NCBI GenBank assembly: GCA_040386335.1
Contig: JAZKFT010000018.1
Location: forward strand, 248,001-312,000
Source of the DNA: JAZKFT01 sp040386335
Lineage (GTDB): Bacteria > Bacteroidota > Bacteroidia > Chitinophagales > Chitinophagaceae
Reading direction: 5' to 3'
Length of the DNA: 64,000 nt
The notes beneath the pieces were generated by a model, which saw nothing but the letters and a program-made list of their open reading frames with translations, ran no database searches and was not told where the DNA came from. The translations under genes were made by a program, and so were the position numbers. This document shows, piece after piece, positions 35,144 to 44,872 of this stretch (position 1 is its first letter; each line of letters opens with the position of its first letter).

Positions 35144-38100
35144 ATGAGAAAAATCAACCTATTAATTTTATGCTTGGTTTGTAGATTAATTTCGGGGGTA
35201 GCGGCTGCGCAAGTACTGCTGACCGAAGGTTTTGAAACAGGCGCTTTTCCTCCAACTGGCTGGACAAGAATTAATGCTGGTACCGGCAATAATTGGCAAA
35301 GGTCCGATGCTACTTTTACAGATGGTCCGTATACGGCCCGAACCGGCGCAAGAGCAATGATCTATGAGTACTCGGGTGCCAGCGCAGCAAATACCTGGAT
35401 GATGACGCCGGCGCAGGCGATGGTTGCCAGTAAAACTTACACGATAAGCTTTTACTATCGTATAAGGAGCAGTGCTTACGTGGAAAAGATGAAAGTTACC
35501 GTGGGTACAGCGCCAACCGTTGCAGCCCAAACTACTATAAAATGGGATAACAACGGTGCTGCAGGTATAACGAATACCGTGTATACCAAAGGGAGTTTTA
35601 GCTATACGCCACCCGCTGATGGTAATTATTATTTTGGTTTTAATTGTTATTCTATAGCCGACCAATGGGCAATGCAGGTAGATGATATTGTGATAGAGGA
35701 GCAAACTACTCCACCACCTCTTTGTACTACCAATACTGCTCCGGTAGATAATGCCACAGGAGTGACAAGCGTTAAAACCGGCGTTCAGCTTACATGGAAT
35801 GCGGCAGCAACTGCCACCAGCTACGACATCTATTTGAGTACAACGAATCCGCCAACGACATCGCTTGGAAACCTTCCCGGTGCGACTACCGTTCCAATTA
35901 CAGGTCTTAACTATGGCACCAAATATTATTGGTATGTAGCACCGCAAAACGCTGGTGGAACTGCTTCCGGTTGCGTTTCAAGTACCACATCATTTACTAC
36001 TGAAGATGCTCCGCAAAATTGTGCAAGTGTATACCTGACAGGGTGCACATTGGGCGATTCCATAAAAAATGTAAAACTAGCCGGTACTACAGCCGCGCAA
36101 AACCTCGATAACACTTCAGGATGCGGTTCGGGCGGTTACCAGGATTACTATGCCACCCAAACCGGATTACCGGATTTGAGTTCCGGCCTTTCTTATAACG
36201 GCTCTGTGACGACCGGTGATCCGGATGACTATATAACCATATGGATAGATTTCAACAATGACGGATATTTTACAGTTGCTGAAAGATTGGTCAGTAATTT
36301 ACCAGTGGCCGGAGCGAACGTTGCCACGCCATTTACCTTAAACATTCCTCCCGGTTCGGCACTTGGCAATCACAGGATGAGAATAAGGGCAGTATGGTTT
36401 ATATCACCCCCTACGGCACCTATTGATCCATGTAACCCCTACCGCTATGGTGAAACTGAGGATTATAAGGTGAATATCATTGCTCCGCCTGCCTGTGCTG
36501 CGGTAACCGGCTTAACCGTGTCTACCCGTACTCCGGCATTTATGGAGCTTAACTGGAATGCTTCAGCGGGGACTACTGGCTATGAATACGTTGTTGACGA
36601 ACTTGCTGCCGACCCTGTTGGTGCGGGAACTGCAGAACTGGGAAATAGTATGGTACTTGCCTTCGGAACTTACGATCCCGACAAGATTTATTATGTTCAT
36701 GTCCGCTCCAATTGTGGCGCCAGTGGCTATTCAGCATGGGTTAAATACGCATCTGTTCCTTGTGTTACCAACCTTTCCCCAATACCGGGTGCTACCGGGG
36801 TTTCTATAGCGCCTACTTTTAATTGGACGCCCGTTGGAGGTGCCGCCAAATACGGCATTTATATCAGCGCCAATAGTGGTACTAACTACGTTGGTCCATT
36901 TATAGTGACCGCACCTCCGGCTCCGTTTACCGGTTTTGCATATAACACCACCTACAAATGGTTTGTAAGAGCCATCAACGGTTCTGATAGCTCTGCTTTT
37001 GCCTGCGAGGCCACAAATGGTACCAGCTTTACTACGGAATTACCGCCACCGCCACCTGCAAATGATGCCTGCGCGGGGGCAGTGAACCTTACAGTAAGTA
37101 ATGGTTTTTGTGAGATGCCTGCATTGGGTACGCTTATCTCTGCTGATTCAACAACAGGTTTAGGTACGGCCAGTTGTGCGAGCCTGGGTCTTAAATACGA
37201 TGTTTGGTATAAGGCTACTGTTCCGGCCACAGGTAAATTAACTGTTCAAACCTCTCCCGTAAACGGGCTTGTAGAAGACCTCGTGTTACAGGCGTATTCA
37301 GGTGCCTGCGGCTCTCTTGTGCCTATTGGTTGCGACGATGACGGCAATTCGCTACCAGGTGGAGCTGCGTTTGGTATACATTCCAAACTGGGATTAACCG
37401 GCAGAACACCGGGTGAGGTAATATATTACAGGGTAATGGCCTATGATGAAGCTTCCCGTGGAGCATTTGCAATATGTGCCTACGACACTACAAGTTCTGT
37501 AATGCCTGCGGTTTCCGCAGGTGCCCCAAATGGCTGTATTACAGCGAATACCGTTGTAATTGACAGTGCCTGGAAATATGCCTGGGTGACACTAAGGGAT
37601 GTAAGTGGAAATGTCATTGGCCAGATCTATCCAAACGGCAGCAAGCTGGGCAGTACTACCGCTTCAGTGTATGTAAACAATGGACCGGTAAGAAAAGACG
37701 TAAACAACCTTTATTACCTCGACCGGAACCTGACCATTACGCCACAAACACAACCCCTTGGCCAGGTAATTACCCGTATGTTCTTTACAGCCGCTGAATT
37801 GACAGCATTAGGCAGTGTAACCGGTGGTGCTACCAGGGCACAGCTAAACAGTTCTAAAACCCAACAAACATGTGCCACGTCTGCCATTGCTGCTGACGGA
37901 ACGCTCATTAGCCAGTTTGGTAGCGCAGCATACGGGACCAATCACCAGGTGGATATTGTTAATACGTCTTACTCTACCTTCTACTTCCATAAAGGAAATA
38001 TTGCTTTGCCTGTAAACTATGCAGAATTGAGTGGTATCCGCAACGGTGGAAAAGTGGATCTTTCCTGGATTACCCGGTCTGAGATCAATAATAAGTCTTT

Positions 38101-38575
38101 CGAAATTGAGCGGTCTGCAGATGGAAGAGGTTTTGCGAGCGTAGGAATTGTATACAGCAAAGCACCGGGCGGTAACAGCACGTTGCCTATCAGCTACAGT
38201 TTTGCTGATCTTCAGCCTTTGATCATCAGCAACTACTATCGTATCAAACAAACAGATATTGACGGTAAAGTAACGTACAGCAATACTGTATTTGTGAAGG
38301 GACTTAAAGCATCGGTGTTTAGTCTCAATACGATATTCCCGAACCCGGCCAGGGAAAGGATCACAGCTGCTTTACAATCACCTTTTGCTGATAACATCAC
38401 GCTTGTTGTTACTGATATGGCAGGCAAGGTTATCAAACGCCAGGTGGCTAATATGGCCGTTGGAGATAATAATGTATCTGTGGATGTTGCATCCTTACCA
38501 GCAGGTAGTTACCTCCTTAAGGCAGTGTGCAACAATGGTTGCGAAACTGCCGTGAGGAAGTTTACCAAGCAATAG
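35144..38575 (+). CDS. Large secreted protein: choice-of-anchor J, GEVED, Fn3-like, T9SS sorting domain
   Basis: The ATG at 35144 starts a signal peptide (RKINLLILCLVCRLISGVAA). Domains in order: choice-of-anchor J (LLTEGFETGAFPPTGWTRIN, residues about 25-190), an Fn3-like domain (PVDNATGVTSVKTGVQLTWN), GEVED (about 290-430, ending in YGETEDYKVNI, with the Ca-binding-like WIDFNNDGYF), two more Fn3-like domains, a Cys-rich beta-sandwich (ANDACAGAVNLTVSNGFCEM), and a late Fn3-like segment (LSWITRSEINNKSFEIERSA). The last 85 or so residues are a type A T9SS sorting domain (IFPNPARERITAAL...LPAGSYLLKAV). It should be exported by the type IX system and attached to the surface or released. The ligand is unknown. 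Confidence 0.9.
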   Translation: MRKINLLILCLVCRLISGVAAAQVLLTEGFETGAFPPTGWTRINAGTGNNWQRSDATFTDGPYTARTGARAMIYEYSGASAANTWMMTPAQAMVASKTYTISFYYRIRSSAYVEKMKVTVGTAPTVAAQTTIKWDNNGAAGITNTVYTKGSFSYTPPADGNYYFGFNCYSIADQWAMQVDDIVIEEQTTPPPLCTTNTAPVDNATGVTSVKTGVQLTWNAAATATSYDIYLSTTNPPTTSLGNLPGATTVPITGLNYGTKYYWYVAPQNAGGTASGCVSSTTSFTTEDAPQNCASVYLTGCTLGDSIKNVKLAGTTAAQNLDNTSGCGSGGYQDYYATQTGLPDLSSGLSYNGSVTTGDPDDYITIWIDFNNDGYFTVAERLVSNLPVAGANVATPFTLNIPPGSALGNHRMRIRAVWFISPPTAPIDPCNPYRYGETEDYKVNIIAPPACAAVTGLTVSTRTPAFMELNWNASAGTTGYEYVVDELAADPVGAGTAELGNSMVLAFGTYDPDKIYYVHVRSNCGASGYSAWVKYASVPCVTNLSPIPGATGVSIAPTFNWTPVGGAAKYGIYISANSGTNYVGPFIVTAPPAPFTGFAYNTTYKWFVRAINGSDSSAFACEATNGTSFTTELPPPPPANDACAGAVNLTVSNGFCEMPALGTLISADSTTGLGTASCASLGLKYDVWYKATVPATGKLTVQTSPVNGLVEDLVLQAYSGACGSLVPIGCDDDGNSLPGGAAFGIHSKLGLTGRTPGEVIYYRVMAYDEASRGAFAICAYDTTSSVMPAVSAGAPNGCITANTVVIDSAWKYAWVTLRDVSGNVIGQIYPNGSKLGSTTASVYVNNGPVRKDVNNLYYLDRNLTITPQTQPLGQVITRMFFTAAELTALGSVTGGATRAQLNSSKTQQTCATSAIAADGTLISQFGSAAYGTNHQVDIVNTSYSTFYFHKGNIALPVNYAELSGIRNGGKVDLSWITRSEINNKSFEIERSADGRGFASVGIVYSKAPGGNSTLPISYSFADLQPLIISNYYRIKQTDIDGKVTYSNTVFVKGLKASVFSLNTIFPNPARERITAALQSPFADNITLVVTDMAGKVIKRQVANMAVGDNNVSVDVASLPAGSYLLKAVCNNGCETAVRKFTKQ

Positions 38576-38600
38576 GATCTGATAGGAATTAATAAATTAT

Positions 38601-38640
38601 ACAAAGAGCCGGTCATTGAATTGACCGGCTCTTTGTTTTT
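38601..38640 (+). terminator. Rho-independent terminator
   Basis: A 15-base arm ACAAAGAGCCGGTCA pairs with TGACCGGCTCTTTGT across a 6-base loop, followed by a T-run. Confidence 0.9.
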
Positions 38641-39251
38641 GCAAACCTGACAGGAACAACAGTAAACAAATACAGAACGAAATACAAATAAAAGGTACAT
38701 GTTTCCCCGGTTCATACAGTACCCGACATGCATTCTAAAAATCAAGGAAATGTGCTTCAACCCGTAATTTAAATTTTACGTTAGCTAATACCTCCCTGAA
38801 GTAGTCTTTCGGGGGATCCCAATGCTATCAATTTAGTGAAAATTGATTTTAGTAAGCAGTTGGACGTTGTGTACTTATATCGGACTCGATCGCATTAACT
38901 ACCCCAGATTGTAGTGTATTGCAAACATGGACCAGGCCTGGATTATTAATTTAATAGCATGGGTGGAGACACGCACCATGGCATTCAAAATTTGCACATG
39001 GGTTTGTTTTAGCAAAGTTTGTTGCCTGTTTTGTGTACGTTTTTATGTGCACAAAAAACGTACACACGATAACGTGCACAAATTGGATTCTAACAATTGA
39101 TTAGAAATGTCATTTATCAAAGAGATTTGGAAAAATTGCGTCTAACCGGCCCGGATTTTACTGAATTGAGCAATTGCGCGAGGTAACATTAGTGGCGACC
39201 AGAATCATGCTTTAAGGGATGTATTGTACTTAAAAAAATCACGGTGATTCG
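38641..39251. other. Noncoding stretch with a palindromic site
   Basis: About 600 bases with no recognisable gene on either strand. The only structure seen is the inverted repeat at 39033-39065. Confidence 0.45.
39033..39065. promoter_or_regulatory. Palindromic site GTGTACGTTTTT / AAAAAACGTACAC
   Basis: Arms of 12 bases at 39033-39044 and 39053-39065 flank 'atgtgcac'. A further 'acgtgcac' lies at 39072-39080. It could be an operator for a dimeric regulator of the gene starting at 39370, or an RNA hairpin; no T-run follows that would favour a terminator. Confidence 0.4.
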
Positions 39252-39282
39252 TTTGTCTTGTTAACCAAGTTTTTTACCTTAC
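39252..39282 (+). promoter_or_regulatory. Candidate Bacteroidota-type promoter
   Basis: TTTG (39252-39255), a 19-base spacer and TACCTTAC (39275-39282) resemble the Bacteroidota -33 TTTG and -7 TAnnTTTG boxes, with the last two bases of the -7 box differing. It lies 88 bases before the ATG at 39370. Confidence 0.35.
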
Positions 39283-39369
39283 TATTTACTGTTCTACGCT
39301 ACTGGTATATGGGCCTCGTTACACACTTAATTGAACCACCCATCCATACTTATCACTAAAAAAAAGTTC

Positions 39370-42300
39370 ATGAAAAAAAATTTCCTGCTTGCCGCCGGTT
39401 TTTTATTGCTTTTCCTGGATGTAGCGGCACAAACAAACTATTACTCCAAGGCGGCCTCCACAGATTTTACTGATATAAACTCCTGGGGTTCCAATACTAA
39501 CGGAACTGGTGCAGCCCCCGCCAGCATCAGTAATGCCAACAACTTTATTATTCAAAACGGTTCTGTGATGAACCTGAATGCCGGTAGCGCAACTGTAAGG
39601 AGACTCACCATCAACACAGGCAGCCTGGCAGTTTCCGGCAATACACTAACGGTGACCATAGCCGGGCAAAACAATACCGAGTTGAATGTGAGTACGGGAG
39701 GCACGCTTATATTAAATGGAGGCAACATTCAAGTAAACGGTGCTGTTTATTTTGCAAATGGCGCTGGCTTTACACATAGTTCAGGAACCATGATCGTAGA
39801 TGCCAACTCGGGAATTGCGGCCACCAGCATTGCTGGGGCGAGTGGCACACAGGTTTTATTTGGCTTCGGATACTCCGCAAGTGGCGGCTCTTCTTCCATA
39901 AGTTCTGCTGCGAATGCTTTAAGATTTTCGCTGACCGGTGGTACTGTCAGGATCATAGACCCGTCATTTAGCAGCAACCCGGCTTCTTATGCATTAGCCA
40001 GTAATTCTGCCAATTTCATCCATATTAATGCTGCTGCTGCGCATAGTTTTGAATTCGGCGATGGGGTAAGTACCACAGCAGGGGGAAGCACCAATGGATT
40101 TGGAACAAATCTAAATGTTGGTTTAGGCCGGTTATATGCAGGTAGTTTCCTGGTAAACGCGCTAACATCCGGTAACCGGAAAATATCCACAGTAAATTAT
40201 CATGGTTTCGCGGGTAACATAACTATCAATTCTGGGAGTGAGATGCAGGTTACCAATCAACTGTATATAGCAGGTAATATTGTAAATGATGGCACGTTGA
40301 CATTTATCTTCTCCGCTGAAATACATTTTGAAAGTTTTGCCAATGGCGTTACCGGAACTGTATCTACGCCACAATCAGTAAGTGGAAACGGTATTTTCAG
40401 AAATGAAATCGTTTCTACCGCCAATTTTGGCCAGATGACCATTAATAACTCCAGCCCGACAGGTGTAACTTTTGCGAGTGCTAATTCATTATTGAGTGGC
40501 GCCAATACGGGAACTGTCGAATATTCGCTTGCCATTGTCAACGGAGTGATCACGACCACCGGGGCCAATGCTTTTGTTTTAGGTACCGCAACCAATAATG
40601 TTGGTAGTCTCTCTGCAACTGCCGGAGGCTTTGCCCCGGGCTCCACGTTTGGAAGATGGTTCGGTTTTGAGTCAGTTGGCGCCAATATCTCGGCAGGTAT
40701 TGAACCACCGTCCGCTGGCAATGGCTTCTATCCTTTTTTAACAGGTGGCAGTAAATGTCATTTCTATATCAGAAGGCCGGTAACTACTGGCGCTACCGGT
40801 GGCGTTATTAAAGTAAAATACAACCATGCCTTGGCTCTGAACCAATTGGGTGTGCCTGTACCAGATGGAGCCTATAGTATTACCCACCAGACAAGTGCCA
40901 GCTGGGAGGTAACAACATCTCATGGCTTTGCAGCTGGTAGTGGTACTTTTATTTATGCGGCGAGCGGACAAAGTTTATTTTCAGTAAATAACGGCAATAC
41001 AAGGGTGATGAAGGCTGCATCAGTCCCTGGCGCCCACCAAAACGGAACAATTCTTCCCCACGGTCAACGTATTAATATCGCTGCTGCTGATCATACGGGA
41101 ACTTTTCACCTGGGCATCAATGCTGCAGATCTGCCATTTTCAACAGCCAGGTCCGGCCCCTGGGAAGATCCCAACACCTGGTTGGCGGCAATAGTGCCCG
41201 GATGTGGCGTAAGTATCCATATCTTGAACGGTCATGCAATAACAGTAAATGGGGTGGCAGCCAATGTATCTAACGTTACCATTAATTCCGGTGGTACACT
41301 TAGTGTTACCGGCAATACCCTAACAGTAGGCTGCGTTGATAACAATAATTCCTTAACCAATAATGGCAAATTAAGTGTTTCGGGGGGAACGCTGTTAGTA
41401 AATGGAAATGTAAACAATCCTATAGGTTCTACTTTCTCACAAACAGGTGGAACAATTATAGTTGATGGGAATAAGGCGGGTGATATTTCCAAATCGGTAG
41501 CAACCGGTACGCCGTTATTCTTAATTGGAACTTCCAGTACCACTTTAAACGGGGGTGTGTTAATCTTCCGTGATCCACATGCAGGTGCCTCATCAAGTGA
41601 CGATGTATTGAGGTATCATTCCAGTATCAGCATTGCAGCTACCACCGGGCACACCTTACAATTAGGTGATGGTATATCCACAGAGCCAGGTGGCAATAGC
41701 ACAAATGGTATGAGTGTGGAACTACTATCCAGTTTCGGCAGGTTGATGTTAGGGAATCTGATTGTAAATACCATTTCCACCGGCACTACAGGAAACCGTT
41801 TTGTAGGACATAGAAATGCTACTGTTCAAATACTGGGGAATCTAACCATTACCAGTGGCCGGTACGCACCCAGGAATATCAGCATAGCCATCGCAGGCAA
41901 TATTATAAACAACGGGGAAATGATTTCCACAGGTAGTATTTTATTTCAAAGCGGCACCGGCGCATCGGCTTTTGTTGCCTCCACCAATTCACAATCAATC
42001 AGTGGCACTGGTATTTTCGCCAATAACCCAACAATTGCATCAGCAACCGCAAATTTCTTTTCAATTGTATTCAATAACCGGAATGCTACAGGTATTACAT
42101 TTAATTCCCTGAATACAATTCCCGGCAACCCGGTTAATACGATCAATGTTTCTAATAACCTGACATTTACTAAAGGAAAGATCAATATTGTTTCCGGAAC
42201 AACACTGTTAATGGGAACGGTAGCCGCCGGGGCAAGTGGTAATCTTACAGTAACTGAAGGGGGCATTACCCCAGGAAGCAGTTACGGGAGGTTTTGGAGC

Positions 42301-43629
42301 GCTGCCCAAACCGGCGCAACGAATCCCGGTGGGCCAGAAAAAAATATGGTTGATCCTAATCGTACACCTTTTATTGATAGTAAGGGAGTGGACCGTTCAT
42401 TGCATACGGAACGGGAATTGCCAACTGCTCCTGGCATCACTTCAGCAATCTATACCCATGTTGCTACCACAGCTGATTTATTAGTAACCATACCCGATGG
42501 TGTTTACCTTATAGATTATCAATACGGAAGTTATTGGACCATCAACACATTGGGCACAACTCCAAGTGCTGCGTCTTTTACAGTGACAATTTCGGCACCT
42601 GGTAGCCTGGTGCCAATCGATGGCAATGGCGATACAAGAATTATGTATCAGAATGGCGTCATCGGGTCAAGCACCCATCAAAGCGGCAATGATATGCCAA
42701 CGGCTATAAGGACGGGTCTTAGCCTGGCTGATTTAACTGCCGGCTCACTTTATTTAGGTATCAATAGCCTGCATCATAAATTCACATCAAAAACCAGTGG
42801 ACCCTGGGATGCAGCAAGTACCTGGCTTAAAGAAACCGTTCCCACATGCAGTGATGAAGTAATAATAACAGGAGAGGATATCGTAACTATAAATACACAG
42901 GGCAATGTCTGTAAGCGTCTTGAAATACAACAGGGTTGTGAAATGGAGGTTACAGGTGGGGAAGTAACGGTTGGTTGTACCAATAATAATAATGCACTCC
43001 TCAATTATGGAAGTATCGTAATATCCGGGGATATGGGAAATCCGGGAATTGTGAATATTCAGGGTTTTGTGACAAACCATATTTCAGGCGCTGTCAAAAT
43101 GGATATATTCGGTTATGTGGGAATAGATGGCAACGATAACGGAAACGCCGCGACAAGTGTGCCAGCAGGCACTGCATTACTGACCATCGAAGGAACCCCT
43201 GAAAATATCCATTTAAATGGTGGAACTATACATGTAAAAGACCCGCCTGTAGGCAATGACGTGAAAACATTTGTGATTCCTCATTTACTTGAATCATCGG
43301 GCACAATTATCCCTGACAGCACATTCGTCATGCTCTTTGGTAACGGTGCTGCTACCCAGGCAGGCTCTCCACAAGGTTTTAAAATTGATATCTTTTTGTT
43401 TGATCAGGCTCCGGCATTTGAATTTAGTAACATAATATTGGATTTTAATATACCGTCATTGTTTTTTCAGTCACTCGGACCAATGGTGGTAAGAAATAAT
43501 ATAACGGTGAAAAACGGAGCACACTTAAAACCAGGCAGTTCTTCAACAAAGGTAGGCGGTACATTGGATGCCAAACCCGGCAGTAAAGTTACTATTGAAG
43601 GATCTTTAAAGGTAGGTACGCTGCAATAG
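39370..43629 (+). CDS. Large secreted beta-helix-like repeat protein
   Basis: The ATG at 39370 starts a signal peptide (KKNFLLAAGFLLLFLDVAAQ). The mature 1,400 residues comprise three modules. Each opens with a W-containing G8/GNW-like strand (TDFTDINSWGS; SGPWEDPNTWLAA.VPGCG; SGPWDAASTWLKETVPTCS) near bases 39448, 41140 and 42780. Each continues with Thr/Asn/Gly-rich strands (LTINTGSLAVSGNTLTV, VTINSGGTLSVTGNTLTVG) that look like right-handed beta-helix rungs. The C-terminus (KPGSKVTIEGSLKVGTLQ) resembles the closing strands of the GNW module and is not a type A T9SS domain. A surface or matrix protein is inferred; no catalytic motif was seen. Confidence 0.85.
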   Translation: MKKNFLLAAGFLLLFLDVAAQTNYYSKAASTDFTDINSWGSNTNGTGAAPASISNANNFIIQNGSVMNLNAGSATVRRLTINTGSLAVSGNTLTVTIAGQNNTELNVSTGGTLILNGGNIQVNGAVYFANGAGFTHSSGTMIVDANSGIAATSIAGASGTQVLFGFGYSASGGSSSISSAANALRFSLTGGTVRIIDPSFSSNPASYALASNSANFIHINAAAAHSFEFGDGVSTTAGGSTNGFGTNLNVGLGRLYAGSFLVNALTSGNRKISTVNYHGFAGNITINSGSEMQVTNQLYIAGNIVNDGTLTFIFSAEIHFESFANGVTGTVSTPQSVSGNGIFRNEIVSTANFGQMTINNSSPTGVTFASANSLLSGANTGTVEYSLAIVNGVITTTGANAFVLGTATNNVGSLSATAGGFAPGSTFGRWFGFESVGANISAGIEPPSAGNGFYPFLTGGSKCHFYIRRPVTTGATGGVIKVKYNHALALNQLGVPVPDGAYSITHQTSASWEVTTSHGFAAGSGTFIYAASGQSLFSVNNGNTRVMKAASVPGAHQNGTILPHGQRINIAAADHTGTFHLGINAADLPFSTARSGPWEDPNTWLAAIVPGCGVSIHILNGHAITVNGVAANVSNVTINSGGTLSVTGNTLTVGCVDNNNSLTNNGKLSVSGGTLLVNGNVNNPIGSTFSQTGGTIIVDGNKAGDISKSVATGTPLFLIGTSSTTLNGGVLIFRDPHAGASSSDDVLRYHSSISIAATTGHTLQLGDGISTEPGGNSTNGMSVELLSSFGRLMLGNLIVNTISTGTTGNRFVGHRNATVQILGNLTITSGRYAPRNISIAIAGNIINNGEMISTGSILFQSGTGASAFVASTNSQSISGTGIFANNPTIASATANFFSIVFNNRNATGITFNSLNTIPGNPVNTINVSNNLTFTKGKINIVSGTTLLMGTVAAGASGNLTVTEGGITPGSSYGRFWSAAQTGATNPGGPEKNMVDPNRTPFIDSKGVDRSLHTERELPTAPGITSAIYTHVATTADLLVTIPDGVYLIDYQYGSYWTINTLGTTPSAASFTVTISAPGSLVPIDGNGDTRIMYQNGVIGSSTHQSGNDMPTAIRTGLSLADLTAGSLYLGINSLHHKFTSKTSGPWDAASTWLKETVPTCSDEVIITGEDIVTINTQGNVCKRLEIQQGCEMEVTGGEVTVGCTNNNNALLNYGSIVISGDMGNPGIVNIQGFVTNHISGAVKMDIFGYVGIDGNDNGNAATSVPAGTALLTIEGTPENIHLNGGTIHVKDPPVGNDVKTFVIPHLLESSGTIIPDSTFVMLFGNGAATQAGSPQGFKIDIFLFDQAPAFEFSNIILDFNIPSLFFQSLGPMVVRNNITVKNGAHLKPGSSSTKVGGTLDAKPGSKVTIEGSLKVGTLQ

Positions 43630-43731
43630 AAATTTACTGCCATACCCTGTATCGCCAGACCACTAGCGGTAGGTACAGAACGCCAATAAGCCCCTCTAAT
43701 CAATGGAGCAAAAAATATAGGGTAAGTATTA

Positions 43732-43769
43732 CAACAAGGCCGTCTCAATTGTTTGAGACGGCCTTGTTG
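43732..43769. terminator. Bidirectional hairpin terminator
   Basis: CAACAAGGCCGTCTCAA and its complement at 43752-43769 form a 17-bp stem between two convergent genes. Confidence 0.88.
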
Positions 43770-43796
43770 CTTATCGTTTTCAAAATAGCTTTTACG

Positions 43797-44564
43797 CTAT
43801 AATTTATATTCCATAAATCCTTTGTTGATAGAATTGATCTTACGCACCCGCTTGTAAACCCCGCTTCCTTCGCGGCTGCTCTGATCGTTGGTATTGCCTT
43901 CAATGGTGTTGATAAATCCGCCGCTAACAGAAACTACAATACCGGTATGACCCAATCCACCGCCATAGTCCATCACGAAAATATGACCTGGCTTGATGAG
44001 TGCCGGATTGTTTTTTGCTTCGACAGCAGGTATCTTTTTACCCTTGTTTTCGTTCCAGCTACGCATTACACCGGCCGTTTTTACAAGCGGATTTTTTTTG
44101 CCTGCATTTTTTGCTGCAGTGTCAAAACACCAGTACACAAAAGCAGCACACCAGGCAAAACCACCACCTAGCCCTGTAGAAGCGAGGTATTCTTCTACCC
44201 TTGGCCCGCGGTTACTGTTCAGCGGTTCTTCCTGCGTACCTACTTCCTGGGTCGCTATTGCAATAACATCGGTAAGACCTACTGTTTTTGGCAGGCTCAG
44301 TTCGGGCAGTTTTTCATTGCCAAATAATGCGGCCCAGGAAATGGGGCCTAACTGCCCATCGGCTATCAGGCTGTTGCCCTGGGAGTCTACAGAGCGGCTC
44401 TGGAAAAGTTTTACAGCAGCCACGGTTTGGCCACCATAATCACCATCTACCCCCAGCGGGTTTTCAGGGGGATTTACTTTTAATTCGTTCAGGCGTGTTT
44501 GGATGGCCTTTACAATTTTTTTGTCGGTTTCGCCTTTTTTGATGATTCTGCCGGGGTACTTCAT
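43797..44564 (-). CDS. Peptidoglycan-binding/CHAP-type amidase without signal peptide (candidate T6SS effector)
   Basis: A 255-residue protein. Residues 5-82 form a PG_binding_1 domain (IVKAIQTRLNELKV, LGVDGDYGGQTVAAVKLFQS, DGQLGPISWAAL). Residues 95-255 are a CHAP/NlpC-like cysteine peptidase or amidase: Cys139 in FAWCAAFVYW, His206 in GLGHTGIV, and Glu222/Asn224 in IEGNTN are the likely catalytic residues. It should cut peptidoglycan stems or cross-links. There is no signal peptide or membrane segment, so Sec export is unlikely. That, with its place downstream of the T6SS genes on the same strand, suggests a T6SS-delivered cell-wall toxin (inference). A lysis or housekeeping role is possible. 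No typical small immunity gene is next to it. Confidence 0.8.
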   Translation of the reverse strand: MKYPGRIIKKGETDKKIVKAIQTRLNELKVNPPENPLGVDGDYGGQTVAAVKLFQSRSVDSQGNSLIADGQLGPISWAALFGNEKLPELSLPKTVGLTDVIAIATQEVGTQEEPLNSNRGPRVEEYLASTGLGGGFAWCAAFVYWCFDTAAKNAGKKNPLVKTAGVMRSWNENKGKKIPAVEAKNNPALIKPGHIFVMDYGGGLGHTGIVVSVSGGFINTIEGNTNDQSSREGSGVYKRVRKINSINKGFMEYKL

Positions 44565-44640
44565 AGGTTAAAATTTTATCAGGTTAAGAATTAGGAGACA
44601 ATGGAGGAGAACTGGAAAAAGGGAGTTTTGTTACCTGTTA

Positions 44641-44872
44641 AGGTTTAGGGTTTAAGGTTTAGGGTTAAGTTGTTAAGGTACTTCAGTCCTTTCCTGAATA
44701 AGATGTAGAAGTTAGATCCAGTGAGCACATCTTAGTGTTTACAGGGATACTAATTTTATTTTAGAATAATATTTAGAACAACCTCCGATTTATTTCATGG
44801 CAATATTATCGTTGGAACAAAGGCTCAAACCCTATACCCTAAACCCTATACCCTAAACCCTAAACCCCAACG
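44641..44872. repeat. Inverted pair of TTTAGGG-like heptamer repeats
   Basis: The left arm (44641-44672) has 'ggtttagggtttaagg' units. The right arm (about 44827-44872) has 'ccctaaaccctatacc' units and abuts the stop of the gene at 44873. The reverse complement of the right arm aligns with the left. The roughly 155-base spacer and the rest of this intergenic region (44565-44872) hold no recognised gene. Confidence 0.65.

Noticed and set aside
44641..44872. Telomere-like CCCTAAA arrays suggesting eukaryotic or linear-chromosome ends
   Set aside because: The arrays are short, degenerate and inverted around an intergenic region between bacterial genes; they fit the other short-period repeat pairs.
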